A DNA stretch of 64,000 bases from Enoplosus armatus. Taxonomy: Eukaryota; Chordata; Actinopteri; Centrarchiformes; Enoplosidae. A program made the position numbers and the translations under genes. The DNA is taken from contig NC_092190.1 in the NCBI RefSeq assembly GCF_043641665.1, positions 16,155,548-16,219,547 of the forward strand, read 5' to 3'. Positions 1-27,917 of the stretch are shown piece after piece. The notes below the pieces were generated by a model. The model ran no database searches, was not told where the DNA came from, and was given only the letters and a program-made list of their open reading frames with translations. Each line of letters begins with the position of its first letter. Within the stretch, counting starts at the first letter, position 1.

Positions 1-271
1 CAGATTAAAGAGAGATGCATGTAGCTGTCTATTCTAATTGACTGCCTGGGGGTGTTTGTGTACTTGTACATGCAGTATGTATGTGTGAACGTGTTATTGT
101 GTGGGTCTGCATGCGTGTAGGCATGAGTGTTTATTACATAAGCGAAAGAGGGACAACTTACTTCCCCAAAGACTGAAAAGATGAAACGCAACACTTCAAA
201 ACAATGAGGGAATAATTCATGTTTCCTTCCCGTGTCTAACTTGTAAGCTTTTACGCTCTGAATTCCCACAG

Positions 272-415
272 ATCTCCAACAAGTTCAGAACCGCAGATCA
301 CACACTTTACAAAGCGTCTGGTGGCACTTCCAGCAAATATGGTGGGAAACCGGGAAAGCCAGCGCGACAGGCGATGAAGAACAAATATCAGACCTCATCT
401 GCAGCCAAATGGTGA
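272..415 (+). CDS. Terminal coding exon of an unidentified + strand gene (partial)
   Basis: I do not recognise this protein. After a splice acceptor (AATTCCCACAG, AG at 270-271) the sequence is open for 47 codons and stops with TGA at 413-415; 144 bases is exactly 48 codons if entered in phase 0. The peptide begins ISNKFRTADHTLYKASGG, is rich in Lys, Gly and Ser, and ends in SSAAKW. Coding is suspected because the acceptor is good, the composition is biased and unlike its surroundings, and an AATAAA follows about 310 bases downstream. The rest of the gene must lie to the left of the window. It would be transcribed towards kansl1l, so the two genes converge. Being too short for a domain call, it could also be a chance open stretch. 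Confidence 0.5.
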   Translation: MSNKFRTADHTLYKASGGTSSKYGGKPGKPARQAMKNKYQTSSAAKW

Positions 416-721
416 CTCAGCGTTTACTCCATTTTAAACATTTTGTACCCTTGTTGTTAAAAAAAATATATACTATATTGATTTAGATTGATTTAAATTA
501 CATTAAATCATATCTGCAGTATAAATATGAATGCAGACTAAAACACACATCACTTTCTCGGGTAACATTTAGCCCTATAACGGACCATATAATCCTCATT
601 TTGCTTGTTTCACAGCAACAAGATGTCTGACATTTCTGGTTAATCTGGAGCGTGGTGACATTTCATTAACCCCCTGTTGTTGTTAATGTGACTAAATGCA
701 TCTCTGACTATCCCTGGTGTG

Positions 722-727
722 AATAAA
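722..727 (+). terminator. Candidate polyadenylation signal AATAAA for the left-edge gene
   Basis: AATAAA lies about 310 bases after the TGA at 413-415 on the same strand, a normal 3' UTR distance. The hexamer is common by chance in AT-rich DNA, so this rests on position only. Confidence 0.3.
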
Positions 728-3065
728 TGGACTTTTAACATATCTTAGGTGCATATATGCCTAAAATTGATGGGGTTTTGCATTTTTCTGAACACAATGC
801 CATTATCCAAGACGTGTGTTAATGCAGGTGGAAAGAAGGTCATACTGTGCTATTCACTTGAGTGATCTGTGCCGGTTTTCTCATTTAGTTGAGAAAGAAA
901 AAAGAAGATTTCATTCCTGTGCAGCGCTGTCATTCAGCGGCTCCCGTGTCTGGTCTGTGTCGCAGACCTTAGGGGGCGTTGCCATCCACCTCTGTGCTCC
1001 ATCAAGACAAAGCATTAAGGGGAGCAGGATGGAAAAAAGAGCAGGAATATCAAAGCATTTCAATAAAGTGATGCGAGAAGCAATTATCCTGACGGAGGCT
1101 GTAAAACAAGCGATTTATGTAAGCTTATGTTGGTGTTCAGTATCCGCATGTACAGTATGTTAGACTGTTTCCTCTTGTTAGGAAGGGATTTGAAAAAGAA
1201 TAACTATATACATTGTAATGCAGTGTTTTGTGAGATTATGACACTGTAAAGGTGGATTCTGACACAGCACGCACAACAAATGAAATCTCAGACAATAAAG
1301 TGCAGCCCGTAAAACCACATTTGAGCCAGGGCTTAATACATTTCCATTTAATTCTGCCGGGGACCGCCTGAAAGCCCATCATGAACCTTTGGGAACCTCT
1401 TTTCTATTTAGCTCTGTCATAGATTATTGCACCTTGACTGACAGCATCGCTCACACAGCAGCTGTACTCTGCTATCAGACTGTGAGGCCTGTCGTCAGTG
1501 CATGAAGAATTCCTGATGGAGAGATGAAAAGAGGAAAACGTAGAGGAAGCTTGGGGATATTCGTGTGTGACTGATATTTATTTCATTTCTAAACCCTTGT
1601 GGACAAGAAAGTGGTGGGTGGAGGGGATTTGATTGGCACTGGGTGGGAAGATGGCTGTCTTTGGATCATCTCAGCGGTTTTGGCTCTCTGATAATGAGCC
1701 AGGTGACTCCCAGCCTCTGCAGTGCTCACACACACTCAAGGATACCATGGAGGGTTTGACCAATACTGTATTGTATCAGTTTGCTAATATACTGTTTTGT
1801 ATCAGGCCTATAATTGTGAGACATTAGAATTAGCTATCAATAAGAGGCCTTTAATCTTAATTGTTTCTAACATTTTGATCAGCTTCCCAATAAGTATATG
1901 TGTTTAAGTATGATATTTGTTATTAATGTATTTTTTATTTTACCCTGAAAATAAAAAACGTACTTACTTATCATTACTGTATTACCAAGATTATGCTGTT
2001 TATACTACTGGCATATTTCCAGTGCAACTACAATGGAGTGATTATGGCAAAACAATCCTAAACCTGAGGTTTCTCTAACTGACAGGCCATTTAGCCGTAT
2101 TTCTATGCCCACACACTCTTCTGTGGAGCTTGTTATAAGGCATTCTGCAAACTGCATGGATGAAGCAGAGTGAAAGGAACTAAGTTACAGCATTATGTCG
2201 CAAAATAAAGCCTTGGATGCACTAAACATCACACATGAGATATCAAAGTGAAAGATGCTGAGAGTGAATGTAAGCACATAAAACTGTAAATGAAACCCAC
2301 ACACAAGCATACACTCCCACACACAGACTGAGTGAACGCTGATGAACACACACCAACACACACTGAACAATCACACAGATGCGAGACGCATACACTTTCG
2401 TAGAGGAGAGGAGAGGCAACACTAAATAGTTAGGTGAGCTGTGACTCACCCTCATGTTTTTCTTGGTTCAGCCCACATGTTTTTTCTGTGAGCTCTCTGC
2501 TCTATCATGTACTGTTGGGTGAAGAGAATATAGCTCTATAGAAATAGTTACATCCTATAGACTTCTGACAACAGACTGGTGCCGAGAATAAATCCCCCAT
2601 TCAAAATTCTAGTTGCATCTTTCAGTTATTTATCTATTTGCTTGCTTTTCTTCACATGATACGCAGCAGGAATACATCTTCTCAAACTAGCCCTGTCTCA
2701 AAATTTGCAAGGATCTTCTTGTTCTGTAGAAGAGAGAGTCCACCAACACATGAAACAACTGTCAGCCTACTACCTCGCAGCTGACGAGGGCTTTTCTGAT
2801 GATTTTTTTCAAATGAAGAAACTGCAATGAGATATGTCCCAATTCATTTTCAGTCTAGTTTTAACTCTAGAAGCAATAATTTCAGGTTATCAAGCAAAAC
2901 ATATGCCCTAAACAGGCTTTGCTGCATGAAATCTGGCATGAAACATAGAAAGGATTTCTATATGTGTAAATACAGCCTTTGCCAGTCCCATGTTAAGCAT
3001 GTTAAGCCAGAGCTTGGACCTGAGTGTACAGGGTATAGTCAAAAGCACGAAACACTTGCATGCCT

Positions 3066-3494
3066 CAATAATACACTCAGTGTCCAGTGTATTAGGTACA
3101 CCTCGCTAAAACTAATGCAGTCTAATACAACAGTATTTTGTCCACCCCATTCATATCAATGAGGGTAGGCTAAATATCAGAAACATCTGTCAGCATAATG
3201 CAATACAGTTCAACAGCACCACAAACTACATCCTCCAAAATGATAACCAACAACCCTTCTATAAACAAAAACAAAAACTAAACATTATCACCTTCATTAA
3301 GGTAGGATTTATTGCAGGACTGTTGTATTAGACTGTATTAGATTAGGCGTATCAACTGAGTTTATTTACTGAGGAGGAAGTATCTTTGGGAACTTGGAAA
3401 ATCTGGTATAATTACTATACTTGTAAGGCTCCAAGATATTAACTACTGAAAAACCAACCTACTAAAAAGTTACATTCGTTGAGTGTACAGTAGT
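3066..3494. mobile_element. Probable non-autonomous DNA transposon (MITE) remnant
   Basis: The left end reads TACACTCAGTGTCCAGTGTA and is followed by TTAGGTACACC, a motif I associate with a common teleost interspersed repeat. The right end near 3477-3488 reads CGTTGAGTGTAC, so the outer bases TACACTCA recur in inverted orientation about 420 bases apart. There is no coding capacity. The exact ends and the superfamily are not determined. Confidence 0.45.
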
Positions 3495-4389
3495 TTCTCT
3501 GTAACTGCATTTTCAATCTCTGAGGGTAGCTCTGTGTCAAGCTCATAGTGTAGACACCTTCGTCTTTACCCACATCACTGAAGAGGTTCACTTATGGAGG
3601 TTCAGTATGCTACAAACAGCAGTGGTATATCCTGAACTCAAAGCTGTCAGGAAGACAAATATGAGTCCGGGTGTTGGGACAAACTCTTGTGGGTTAGACT
3701 TGACTGATGTCAGCCTCCCGCAAACTAAAGGTCAGCTAGCTTGACCCCAAGTGTCTCTCAGGGCAAACAATCCAAGTTGAAGAACAGAAGTCCAACAAGA
3801 CATTAAAAAAATGGGCATATCACTGTAGAAATCTGTCAGTGGACAAAGTGGATATCCTTTAGCTGCAGGTCAGGTGAGGTCAGCCAGCCATACCAGAGCC
3901 AAAAATGGAAATTACTTAGCTTAGACTTGTCAGTGTGAGGGTCCATTCCCTGGCAGGACTGTCGAGAGCAAAACAGCTGACGTCAGCGTTCTGCAGTCGA
4001 TCAGCATTTTAACGCTGTTCTAGGATTAAGACTTACACTTTTCATCTTCTCTGATGATGTAATGATTGCTTTTCATTTCATGGACATGAGATGGTTGTAA
4101 AGGCACTAAAGCCTGACTCTCATGGGTAAAACATGAACTGACTGGTAGTCTATATTCAATGGAGATACTGGACTTCAGTTTAGTGCACTTTCTCAAAGAG
4201 CAAGGTGGGCATGACCTTTTTTCCTTGAACCCATTTGACCTTCATTACCGCCACTAATTAAAACAGATTCCATGAATACGCTTATCTTTTCTGATATTAA
4301 ATCCTTTATAAACCTCCTCTAACCTATGAATATTATAAAATTATTAATATTATTTTATGTTTTATGTTGAGTAGAAAGACAATCAGACA

Positions 4390-4610
4390 TTCGGTCACAG
4401 GTTCAAACCCTAACGTAGCGTCTGCTGAAGTGTCCTGGAGCAAGACACTGACTCTACCAACTAATGGTTGCCCTTCTGTAACTGACCCTGACCTGAAAAG
4501 AAAACCTACAGGCGTCAATATCAGTTTATTATCACACAGGCATTTTAGACACAATCTTAACAACACACTTTTATATAGTGACCATAAAGCCTGACCTGAT
4601 CTCGGGTGGA
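4390..4610 (+). repeat. SINE-like fragment (tRNA-derived head, V-SINE-like core)
   Basis: GGTTCAAACCCTAAC at 4399-4413 resembles a tRNA B box. It is followed at about 4431-4452 by TGTCCTGGAGCAAGACACTG, close to the conserved central domain of fish V-SINEs. No intact A box or clear tail is visible, so it looks like a decayed copy. Confidence 0.5.
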
Positions 4611-5609
4611 GACATTAAATTGTTGCCATCCTTGGCCCTCTGCCCTCCACTGTAAAACTCAATATAAGCAGCCAGCTAATGTACAATGCCAGGCAATATC
4701 AATGACATGCTAGTTGTTTATGGACCCTGTATTCCACCTTGCTTTATTTACCCTCCTAGTTGTTGAGGAGAGGTCAACAACTTCAAGGGCAGAGACAAGA
4801 GAGGTAATCCTGGATCTCAGTACCGCAGTCACGAGATGACTAAGAAATCAATAAACAAGTGACATCCAACACCGGCAACAGAACATGTTCAATAAAAGAA
4901 TTGCATTGTTACATCATTCTCATGTGTCTTTAAAAATTCAACTCCTCAAACGGATAAGAGAGTCATTTGTAGCCTTTGGTGAGTTATTTCTGTACTGAAC
5001 ATCTGCAGCTTTCCACCTCTCTCACCCAATCTCAAAATAAACACTACTGTATGGAGATGGGGGATTTCCCTCAAGGGCTGCCATACTTTAGTTTTGACTC
5101 AGAAATTGTTTTACTTAAATATATTAAGTGTATATGGGGTATATAAAATACCATAGTGATAAAGTTAAGGACTTTGTTGTTCGTCAAGCCTAGAAAATTA
5201 GAACTCATAGCAACTATCTAAAGAATTGTAGGTGACATGTTGCAACAGTAAGATGTTTTGTGTAAGGCATTGGTACAATATAAATGAAATATAACATAGA
5301 TATACAGTATATAATATAAATACAGTACAGTAAATTACAAGACTGACATTCTTTCAATAATCAAAATCATTTACTGTAGCTAATCAAGCAAAAATGTCTT
5401 TATGATGTCTATATGAGCATCTTCTCATTACTTCATAAGCATGTTGACGAACAAGCTAATCTTCCAAAAACCTGGAGTACTTTACATAGGCAGAGGGAGA
5501 GGCATAGAGATTGGCAGCTAGCTGGCAGACATGTCGGTTGAGTGTGTTGGCGCTGCTGCCAAAGCCACCACCGAGTGTCTTTCTTCTTTCTTACAAAGAG
5601 CCTTTCCCA

Positions 5610-5612
<3 letters not shown>

Positions 5613-5700
<88 letters not shown>

Positions 5701-5702
5701 AG
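5613..5702. repeat. Compound microsatellite (TC)n(AC)n
   Basis: About 32 TC units run directly into about 12 AC units. Several open frames of Ser-Leu or Thr-His dipeptides in this stretch are artefacts of the repeat. Confidence 0.97.
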
Positions 5703-6609
5703 CATTACGTCAATCGTTGAATGTGACAAGTGAGGACTGCCTGTTTGTGTATTTCTGTGAGTGTGTGCCCAGCTGACTAAGTATCTTTGTAGGAATCAGG
5801 ATTAGGTTGTCTCACTGACACACAGGGCTTATGTAAAGCTGACCTACAGTACATGGCAACACATGAGAACTGGCCTGCTGCAGTGCTACCTGAGCTGGCA
5901 CTTCTGCCTGGACTGCTCAATCTGATAGCAGACTCTACTGAAAACAATCACTTCAGTGAAGGTTTCCTGTAGAAGAAATGTAGTAGTCATATTTTACTAG
6001 TCTTTAAGGAATTTCTTTTTACAGCCTGTTTACATTTTGCCCATTTAAAAATACTGTAAATGTAATGGCTGGGATAGAAATGCAGGCACAGCATTATTGT
6101 ACAACAGTTTGAGTCCATTAGGGCAAGCAACACATGTGGTCAGACAACAAATCCCCAGTTTAACCTAATTATCTCAGACAATCTTATCAGAAGCTGAAAA
6201 CGGAGGTGAACTTTACAGTTATTACCCGGACTGTCCACTATGTCCACTAGCTCTTCCATGCTGTGGGCAACTATAACTGACATAGCAAGAGAAGGTGTGT
6301 TCACCTGTGTCTTCCTATGTTTTTGTTTCCCATATCTCAGCAATGCAGTTTAATGCAGAGTAAAATTCTATCATCACTGAGTGACGGCCAAAGCTACAAT
6401 AATAAGACCCATTCAATCCAACCCAGAATGTAGCTTTTTAAAAACAACTAAACTTGCTTTGAGTAGCAGATGTTTCTATCTTATGTCCACTGAAACATTA
6501 ATACAATAATGTTTTGCCTGAGGTGGGTATCTAGAAACTGTCGCACTCTGTGCCTTAATATGTCTGTCTTGATTTTCTCTGAACTCTGTTTCTGTGGAAG
6601 TCAGCCAGT

Positions 6610-6920
6610 CTCCCCTGCAGGAGGTCTTAAATGCTGCCTCCAAGCACCAAGAAGAGAGTCCATGAACTCCTCAGTGCTAGCCTCCCTTCACTGGTTACCA
6701 GTCAAGTAAACAATTGGTTTTAAAAGCACTGAATTTGTCTGACTTTTTTTTCCCTTAGTGAATTCCTCTGACCCCTATTCCACTTTCAGGTTCACTCACT
6801 CTTGCCAGTTAAAACTCAAGGGACATTTTCAGTGTTGAGACTGCAGAATAGTTAAACCCCCACTACTTCCCTTCTTTGACATTTTTAAATGCTGTCTTTC
6901 AAATCCATCTTTTGGCTTGT
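6610..6920 (+). mobile_element. LINE ORF2 3'-end remnant (L2/Rex-type non-LTR element)
   Basis: The + strand encodes SVLASLHWLPVK near 6670-6708, the hallmark peptide just after the reverse transcriptase of many vertebrate non-LTR elements, followed by a degraded FK-type stretch. Around 6830-6910, traces of the usual FSV...RLxNS...FK segment are interrupted by stops. It is a dead 3' fragment, and no full reverse transcriptase is present. Confidence 0.55.
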
Positions 6921-9900
6921 TGTGAATAAATTGATAAATTATTTTTTGCCAAATGATTATTGTTTTTCTATGTGTAAATCCATACTTCCAGGACAAACTC
7001 CAACACTAACATGGGCTTTATTATCAGGCACACACCACTCCTATATAAACTACAACCCCAGGCTATGCTAAACACATTGTCATTTATTCACACAAAAAAA
7101 TACATCTGCATTCATCCACACCACTATTGTACAAATTGACTTTCATTTGGTACTGCTCCAAACAGTAGTGGCAAAGAAAAAACATGAAAAAGACCCTGCC
7201 TTGTAATAAAACCACTCAGTGCTCTGGTTCATTTTCTGATTCCTTCCTCTGATAACAGACTGACAGTCTTTCAATCCAACCTTCTACTGTATCGACCGCA
7301 CACAACACAAGCAGTGATTCATTAGCTCAGGTATAGACCACCCATACATTACCTTGACATCTGCACTATCAGCTGGTGTAACAAGGAAGATGAGTTTCTA
7401 TGAGAATACCCGTAAGTCAGTGGGTTATTTCTATCGCTGGTAGAAAACAGGCACGTCATTGTAAAGACGGGCCTACACATCCCATCTCAGAGGTTCACTT
7501 CCCCTCACAGCCCTTACCAAAACACAAGCACAAACACAATTGGTAAACTACCTCGTCACTCTATATCAAATATTGAAATCTAAAAAGGAGTCATTTTTGT
7601 GTACATAAACACACACAAAAACTATCAGAGTTAGAAACACAAAATGCCAATGTTAATGCACTTCAGAGGTTGCCAATAACAACCTATAGATTGTTTTAAA
7701 TGAAAAAGGGCTGTGAAAAACGAAAGCTATGATAATATGTAGATCACATAAATTATGTCAGAAGACAAAGCAGAAGATAAATGGTCATGTTTCAACAGGC
7801 ACACACAACAAACTATATGTGCCAACAGTCACAAATCCCAAATGTTTGCTCGTAGCCTCTCGTCTGTCCTTCCTCACAGTCGGGCTGGAAGCAGGTAATG
7901 GCCAAAGAATCACGTCAGTATACGGCTGAATCTGCTCCTGTGCTTGACAATCACAGCAGGCAAAAGGCAGACCCATGTTAAATGATAGAAACCGATAGAC
8001 CGACCAGCCTGGTCTTCCAGGTCTGCCTCATCTTGAATGCATCAGGCATTTACACGTATCTGCACACACTGTGGGAAAGTGGACACCACAGAGGGAAATC
8101 AATAGCCAGCCCCCTATATGTAAATGAGATTGAACTGAAGCCTTCATGTGTATAAGACATCCATCATGTTTAAGCTCACCATTTAATGTCCATTCAGCAT
8201 GAGATAAAGGATCTCTGAGGTGCCCTAGCTGCATTCGCTTTGCTGTGTTTATGATGAAGGAGGGGTTCAATGAAGAAACCAGGTCTTAATGTAACCAGCG
8301 TTCACAATTGATTTCAAATGGAATCAAATCAGCACAACAGTATAAATGCTAAAAATGTGCTTATATTACATATAAAACCACGGTAATGATGACAATAACA
8401 AACATGCACACATACTGGGCTTTGATTTGTGTGATCAATCTGAGAAGAAGCAGCCAATATGACTCAGCACCTGTGTTTGCACCCCTCTCTTTTCTCATTA
8501 GGCAGCGTTGCTCAAATTATAAACCACCATTATATATCCATAGAGGCTTATTCTCAAAGGATTTTTCACAGTGACCTCATGCTATAGCTTTCTATAATGT
8601 ATTACAGGCTTACTACAGCCTGGTAGCCGTGCACTGGCACCGCAGCAAGCCAAGTTCCCGCAGTGACCGCAATAGGTAGAGCCTTTATGTAGCACAATGC
8701 AGACATCATCCTTTCAACCCGTCAACAAAACAGGCATTTAGATAATTGGACCAATAATAGCTAAAACAATCAGCAAGTCTTACCTATCTCAGAGATTTGG
8801 CTCCTAGATCTGTTGCTCAGCTGTGATTTCTCATCAGACTAATTCCGCAACACTGCTCATCTAAACCTGGCTGGAAACAGAGATGAGACCGCACAGGCTC
8901 ATAAGAACCCAGACCCAGTTCTCCTGTAGACGAACAATGCGTCCTTTCTCCATCCTCACAGAGAGGGGCACCTCATCATTTCAGCTTCAATGCCTGCTGA
9001 AATGCTCATTCACTGTCAGGCGAAAGACTCCTCTGCCTCTGACCGCCAGCATCACAACCCTTTTCTTCAGTCACTGCCATTCATACACATTTGCTTGTAT
9101 TATCACGCTGTTATAGAACTAAAGAAGTAAAAATATTTTTACCTGTTAGGCGCAGTGTCTTCCAGTGCAACTCCCGGTCTGTTGGACACACAGGCTGCGC
9201 AGCCTGCATTTACCGTAATGACTGTACTAGTCACACCGTTACATTGTTACTGTGCTCTGGTAATTACGGTGCTGCGCTCCACCCGTTTTCTGGGGATTAA
9301 TTTACAGACAGAATTAACAAAAAGGGAGTGCGTTCATTTAAACAATGATAACCTACATACGTTTCAGTGAAACAAAATTATGAAAATGTGCATTGTAAAA
9401 AATAATTTCAGCGGCTATAACAAAGTAAATAAGATTTTAATTTACTGACATTCTTTTCATAAAAAGAGTTAGAGTTTGTTTTTGTTGCTGAAGATAAACT
9501 ATACTTTTGGTGAGATGGTCCCCCTTTACGAGAGCAGGCAGACACACTGAAATGCCCTTCACAGGTGAAATTAATAACGTTGATTACCCCTGATAACCCC
9601 TTGTAGAAGCCTATTTATCCAGACGTTTAAGTTATTGTCTGCCGACTTTTCTTTTGCCACCTCAGGTTAATGGGATTGTGTTTATGCTGCCCAAAGCTTT
9701 GAATAACAGCAGCCTGACTTTCCAGAAACACTCTGGATAATCCAGACCTCACTGGTTTTCATTGGAACTACTTTCTAACAAAGAAATAGTCCCTGTAATG
9801 TCCATATTAAGTGGACAGTCCAATTCTTGATGATTTCAATTGTAGAAGTGTAGGTTGTGCATGGACAGATGGGAAAGCATACATTTCCATTTCAAAATCC

Positions 9901-11859
9901 CAGTATCCTAAAGTAAAATACTTAATACAAGCAGTTAAATTACAATATTTTTATATTATAGTTTCATTACATTATAAAAATGCTGGGTTGTGGACATGTC
10001 AGAGCACCCTCTGGAGTTCAACTACTGCAGTTACAACTATGTAGAAGTAATCCTGCTCTTCGTAGTTGTGTCAAAAATATATACACAATCATTTGTTGGG
10101 GAAATTTGAAGGAATACTGATTTACCAACAAATCATCACCAGTTTATTCTGTTAATTCCAGTTAAATTAAAAGTTGTTTGAGGGATTATGTTTTAACATT
10201 AACTGAAGCTGGCTTCTAAGGAGCAATACGGCCCCCATGTGGCCACAAGAGGCTAATTTTGCCTGCCAGCTTTCAGGATAAGACAGATGTGGCTGAGCAG
10301 AGTTAAGGTGGACCTCCTACAGGAGAGGTGAGACTGCTGGCACCTTCTCTCATGGAGAGATGAGAAGGCCTCTTGGTGACAGCACCTAAGAGAAGAAGCA
10401 CCTGGCAAAAGTGGAAGTGACTTTGATGGTTCCCAGCTTTTTGTATCAGAGTCCTACAGAAGAAGGATGGGGAAGAATCCACATGTTCATATATGTTGGA
10501 TTGTTAGCAGTTTCATGATACTGTTTTCCAAGAATACATTTAATAAGAAAGAATTCAAATACAGATTTGCCTCAGCAGACATCTGAAGCGATGGAAATGG
10601 AAAACTCGATAAACAGCCAAATCCTATTCACCCCTAACCTGGAATCAGATAATTACTATCTGTAAATTCATTTGATTGAGTTTCTAATTCTGGGCCCCCA
10701 GTCTCTCATCCCTGGTATACGGCAACTGACACACATACACATAGATGAAAAGGATGACCTTGACCACCATCTGCCCATTAGGCCTCCTGGTAGCTGTGAA
10801 GGATATTATAAGAGAAGGTTATGCATATGGGACCAGAGCACGAGCTGCTTCACAGGGACTACAGCCCTAAAAAACAGTGACCTCCATAAATGTAAATCAT
10901 CCAAATCACTGAAATGACCTCACATTAGCTTGTCCTTCCAGTATTAGCTCATATCAATGACATCTTAGTTTAGCACACTTGGCTGAAGTTGCAGACATTT
11001 TTCACGTGACTGAAATAAAAACCAAAGAGCTTCTGACTGATGAGATGCTTCACTTAATGTGTCCATTTTTGGAACTGTTGGGTGTCTTAAGGCACCCAGA
11101 AAAAACAGTATATTATGGTAAGCTAAAATGATCAACTTTCTATACATTCAGCTTTCACAGACTGAGAGATGTAGCATAGAAACCTGATGATGTTTTATTT
11201 TTTTTTATATCTCTTGTTTTTTATCCCCAATTTGAAATTCCCTGTACTGTGATCCTGGTTCGTGCTATCCAGTGATCCCATCCCCTTCATGCAGGTGCTT
11301 TAACACAACAGTAGGAGTCAAGACCTGCAACAAGGACAAAGAAAATGTAACAGCTGGCAAAGTATGACATCCACCACTAAAGTTGGTTTACCAATGTTAA
11401 TGTTTACTAATAACTTTTCTTTTTTCATAAAAAATATACAGCAAAATGACAACAGAATCAAAAAGAACACGAAAATCAAGCAGAAGTTACATAAATATAT
11501 GTATGTAGTAAAGTCTTTCTATAAAGACTTTTTAAGACAACTGCAAAAATAAATAGCATGTGAAAACTACAAACAGTGTACAAACCTGATCCTACAGTGG
11601 ATTTGTGCTGGTATATATATTTTTTTTTACATACAGTACCTCTTTTACATTAAAACCTGAAAGTGTAGCAGAAGCTACAGTAGTCAGTTTAAACTATTGT
11701 GACACATATTACAGTACTCACTAAATAAACACTTTTGCTTCAAAGTATTAAGCAAATAACATCAAATCACTGTTCTCGTGGAATGTATTGAGTATCCCAA
11801 TTGAGGTTCCCAGGGCATGTTTTCTCCTCATGATGCCAGGCAGGAGGACATCTGGAGAA

Positions 11860-12340
11860 GAAATAATACAATTATTAATTCATTTAATTTAATTAAAATT
11901 AATTGACTCAATGTTAGATTGAGATCCGCTGACCTTCCAGTCTTTCTTACTGACTTAACTTCTTAAATGACTCTTCATGAATCAATTGTGCCTTTCTTAA
12001 CCTTTGTTAATAACTCAATCAATGAATAAATGTATGTTGTGAAAAATGAAACCAGAGATCCATTAACAAATTAATAAATCATTTGTGCTATGAATAACTT
12101 ATTTGACAGGTGAATGAATGCACAGATGAAATGAATGACTTAAATAAATTATTGAGTGACTGACAAACAAAATTATTTACTAAACTGACTTGTGAACTGA
12201 ACTGAATTGCCTTATTAATAAATGCCTTACTGCTAATTACTTATAAAAGAAAAATAAATGATTTATTAGAACTCCAAACTGCCAAATTAATGAACAAATT
12301 AAGAATTTGTTAAGAACAAACTAAGTATCAAAAACATTCT
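11860..12340. repeat. AT-rich degenerate tetranucleotide-like sequence
   Basis: The stretch is dominated by variations on TTAA, AATGAATGA and GACT blocks, as in an old, diverged simple repeat. No coding signal is visible. It overlaps the likely 3' UTR end of kansl1l. Confidence 0.4.
12262..12267 (-). terminator. kansl1l: Candidate polyadenylation signal for kansl1l
   Basis: TTTATT on the + strand reads AATAAA on the kansl1l strand, about 210 bases beyond the stop codon at 12478-12480. Placement suits a short 3' UTR, but the surrounding DNA is AT-rich and other hexamers occur further on. Confidence 0.35.
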
Positions 12341-12477
12341 GCATAAAGCTCTGGCAGGCACAAACAATCTTGCACTGCAGCATTTGTAAGCACCACATAT
12401 GAACATACTATTAAACTTCATTCACTTCAATTCATTGCATTTCCCAGCTTACATGTAAAAAGTAAGGCACTGCTCCT

Positions 12478-27085
<14,608 letters not shown>

Positions 27086-27154
27086 ACCCCTTTCAGAGCC
27101 ACTGATGCTCTAGGTAACCAAGGCAGGAGACTTCACCAACTGCCCCTTAAATCA

Positions 27155-27917
27155 CCTGACAGTAAGAAAAACACATGTTGGTCATTTCCCCTACTGATGC
27201 AAAATCAGCCCTAAAACTGTAATCCTGCCAGAGTTTTAAGCACAATTCTACACAGATATGCAAGACACTCCTGAGAACCACTGGAGACAAACTACAGTGA
27301 TTTAAATCAACACTGGCACAGCAGCTGAGGCCAAATGAACTGTACATTAATGTTTTACGGTAAACAGGTCTATCTGGAAGCCTCGTTGTGAGAATTAGTG
27401 AACTAACGTTAACCGTCCTCTCTGCGCCTTGTTCACCTCTTATCGGCCACATATTTTGGTGATGACACGCACATTTAGGAGCATATATTCCTCATTTTGT
27501 TCCTGCTGCGGCACCGCTTATTTTGGTGAACCCTGGTTCCCTCTGTTTTATACCGCTTATCAACGGGAACTAGTAACGTTAGCGCTGCTGTTTCAGCTCA
27601 GATTCCCGTCTTGATAACAAGTTAGACGAATGCAAGTGATGTGAAACGATAAGGTACCAAAACAATAACACACGTTAAGTAACCAGGTAGAAAGGAGCCG
27701 GGAAACAAGGGGTTTTATACACTGCTGGGTACTCGTTCATCACAGGTTAGTTTAAATTAAACAACGACATGCCATTTCACTTAACGTTAAACTGTGTAAC
27801 GTTAAATTAAACGTTAAAAGAGCTAACTAGCTAAGCCGTGTCCAAGAACGGACGTTACCGTTAACGCTCCACAAAGTCTTTATGAAGTTGATCGTTTTAA
27901 CGTTAACACCACTCACC
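27155..27917 (-). promoter_or_regulatory. kansl1l: kansl1l 5' intron with AACGTT palindrome cluster
   Basis: The segment lies between a probable non-coding exon donor (27915-27916, CAG|GTGAGT on the gene strand) and a possible acceptor at 27156-27157 (TTCTTACTGTCAG). It contains six copies of AACGTT (27405, 27575, 27783, 27798, 27810, 27899) and several near-copies, and is CpG-containing, unlike the flanks. Regulatory function is inference. Confidence 0.35.

Larger units (their letters stand above)
728..12477. other. Gene-poor interval with repeat remnants
   Basis: I see no exon chain or recognisable protein on either strand. Open frames here are short and lack splice logic. The stretch holds a TIR element near 3.1-3.5 kb, a SINE-like fragment near 4.4 kb, a compound microsatellite at 5.6 kb, a LINE 3' remnant near 6.7 kb and AT-rich sequence at 11.9-12.3 kb. 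The last few hundred bases before 12478 are probably the 3' UTR of kansl1l. Confidence 0.6.

Noticed and set aside
5433..5776. Several overlapping 60-98 codon frames
   Set aside because: They translate the (TC)n(AC)n microsatellite.
10672..10917. 81-codon + strand frame
   Set aside because: No motif, no splice logic and no neighbour to link to.
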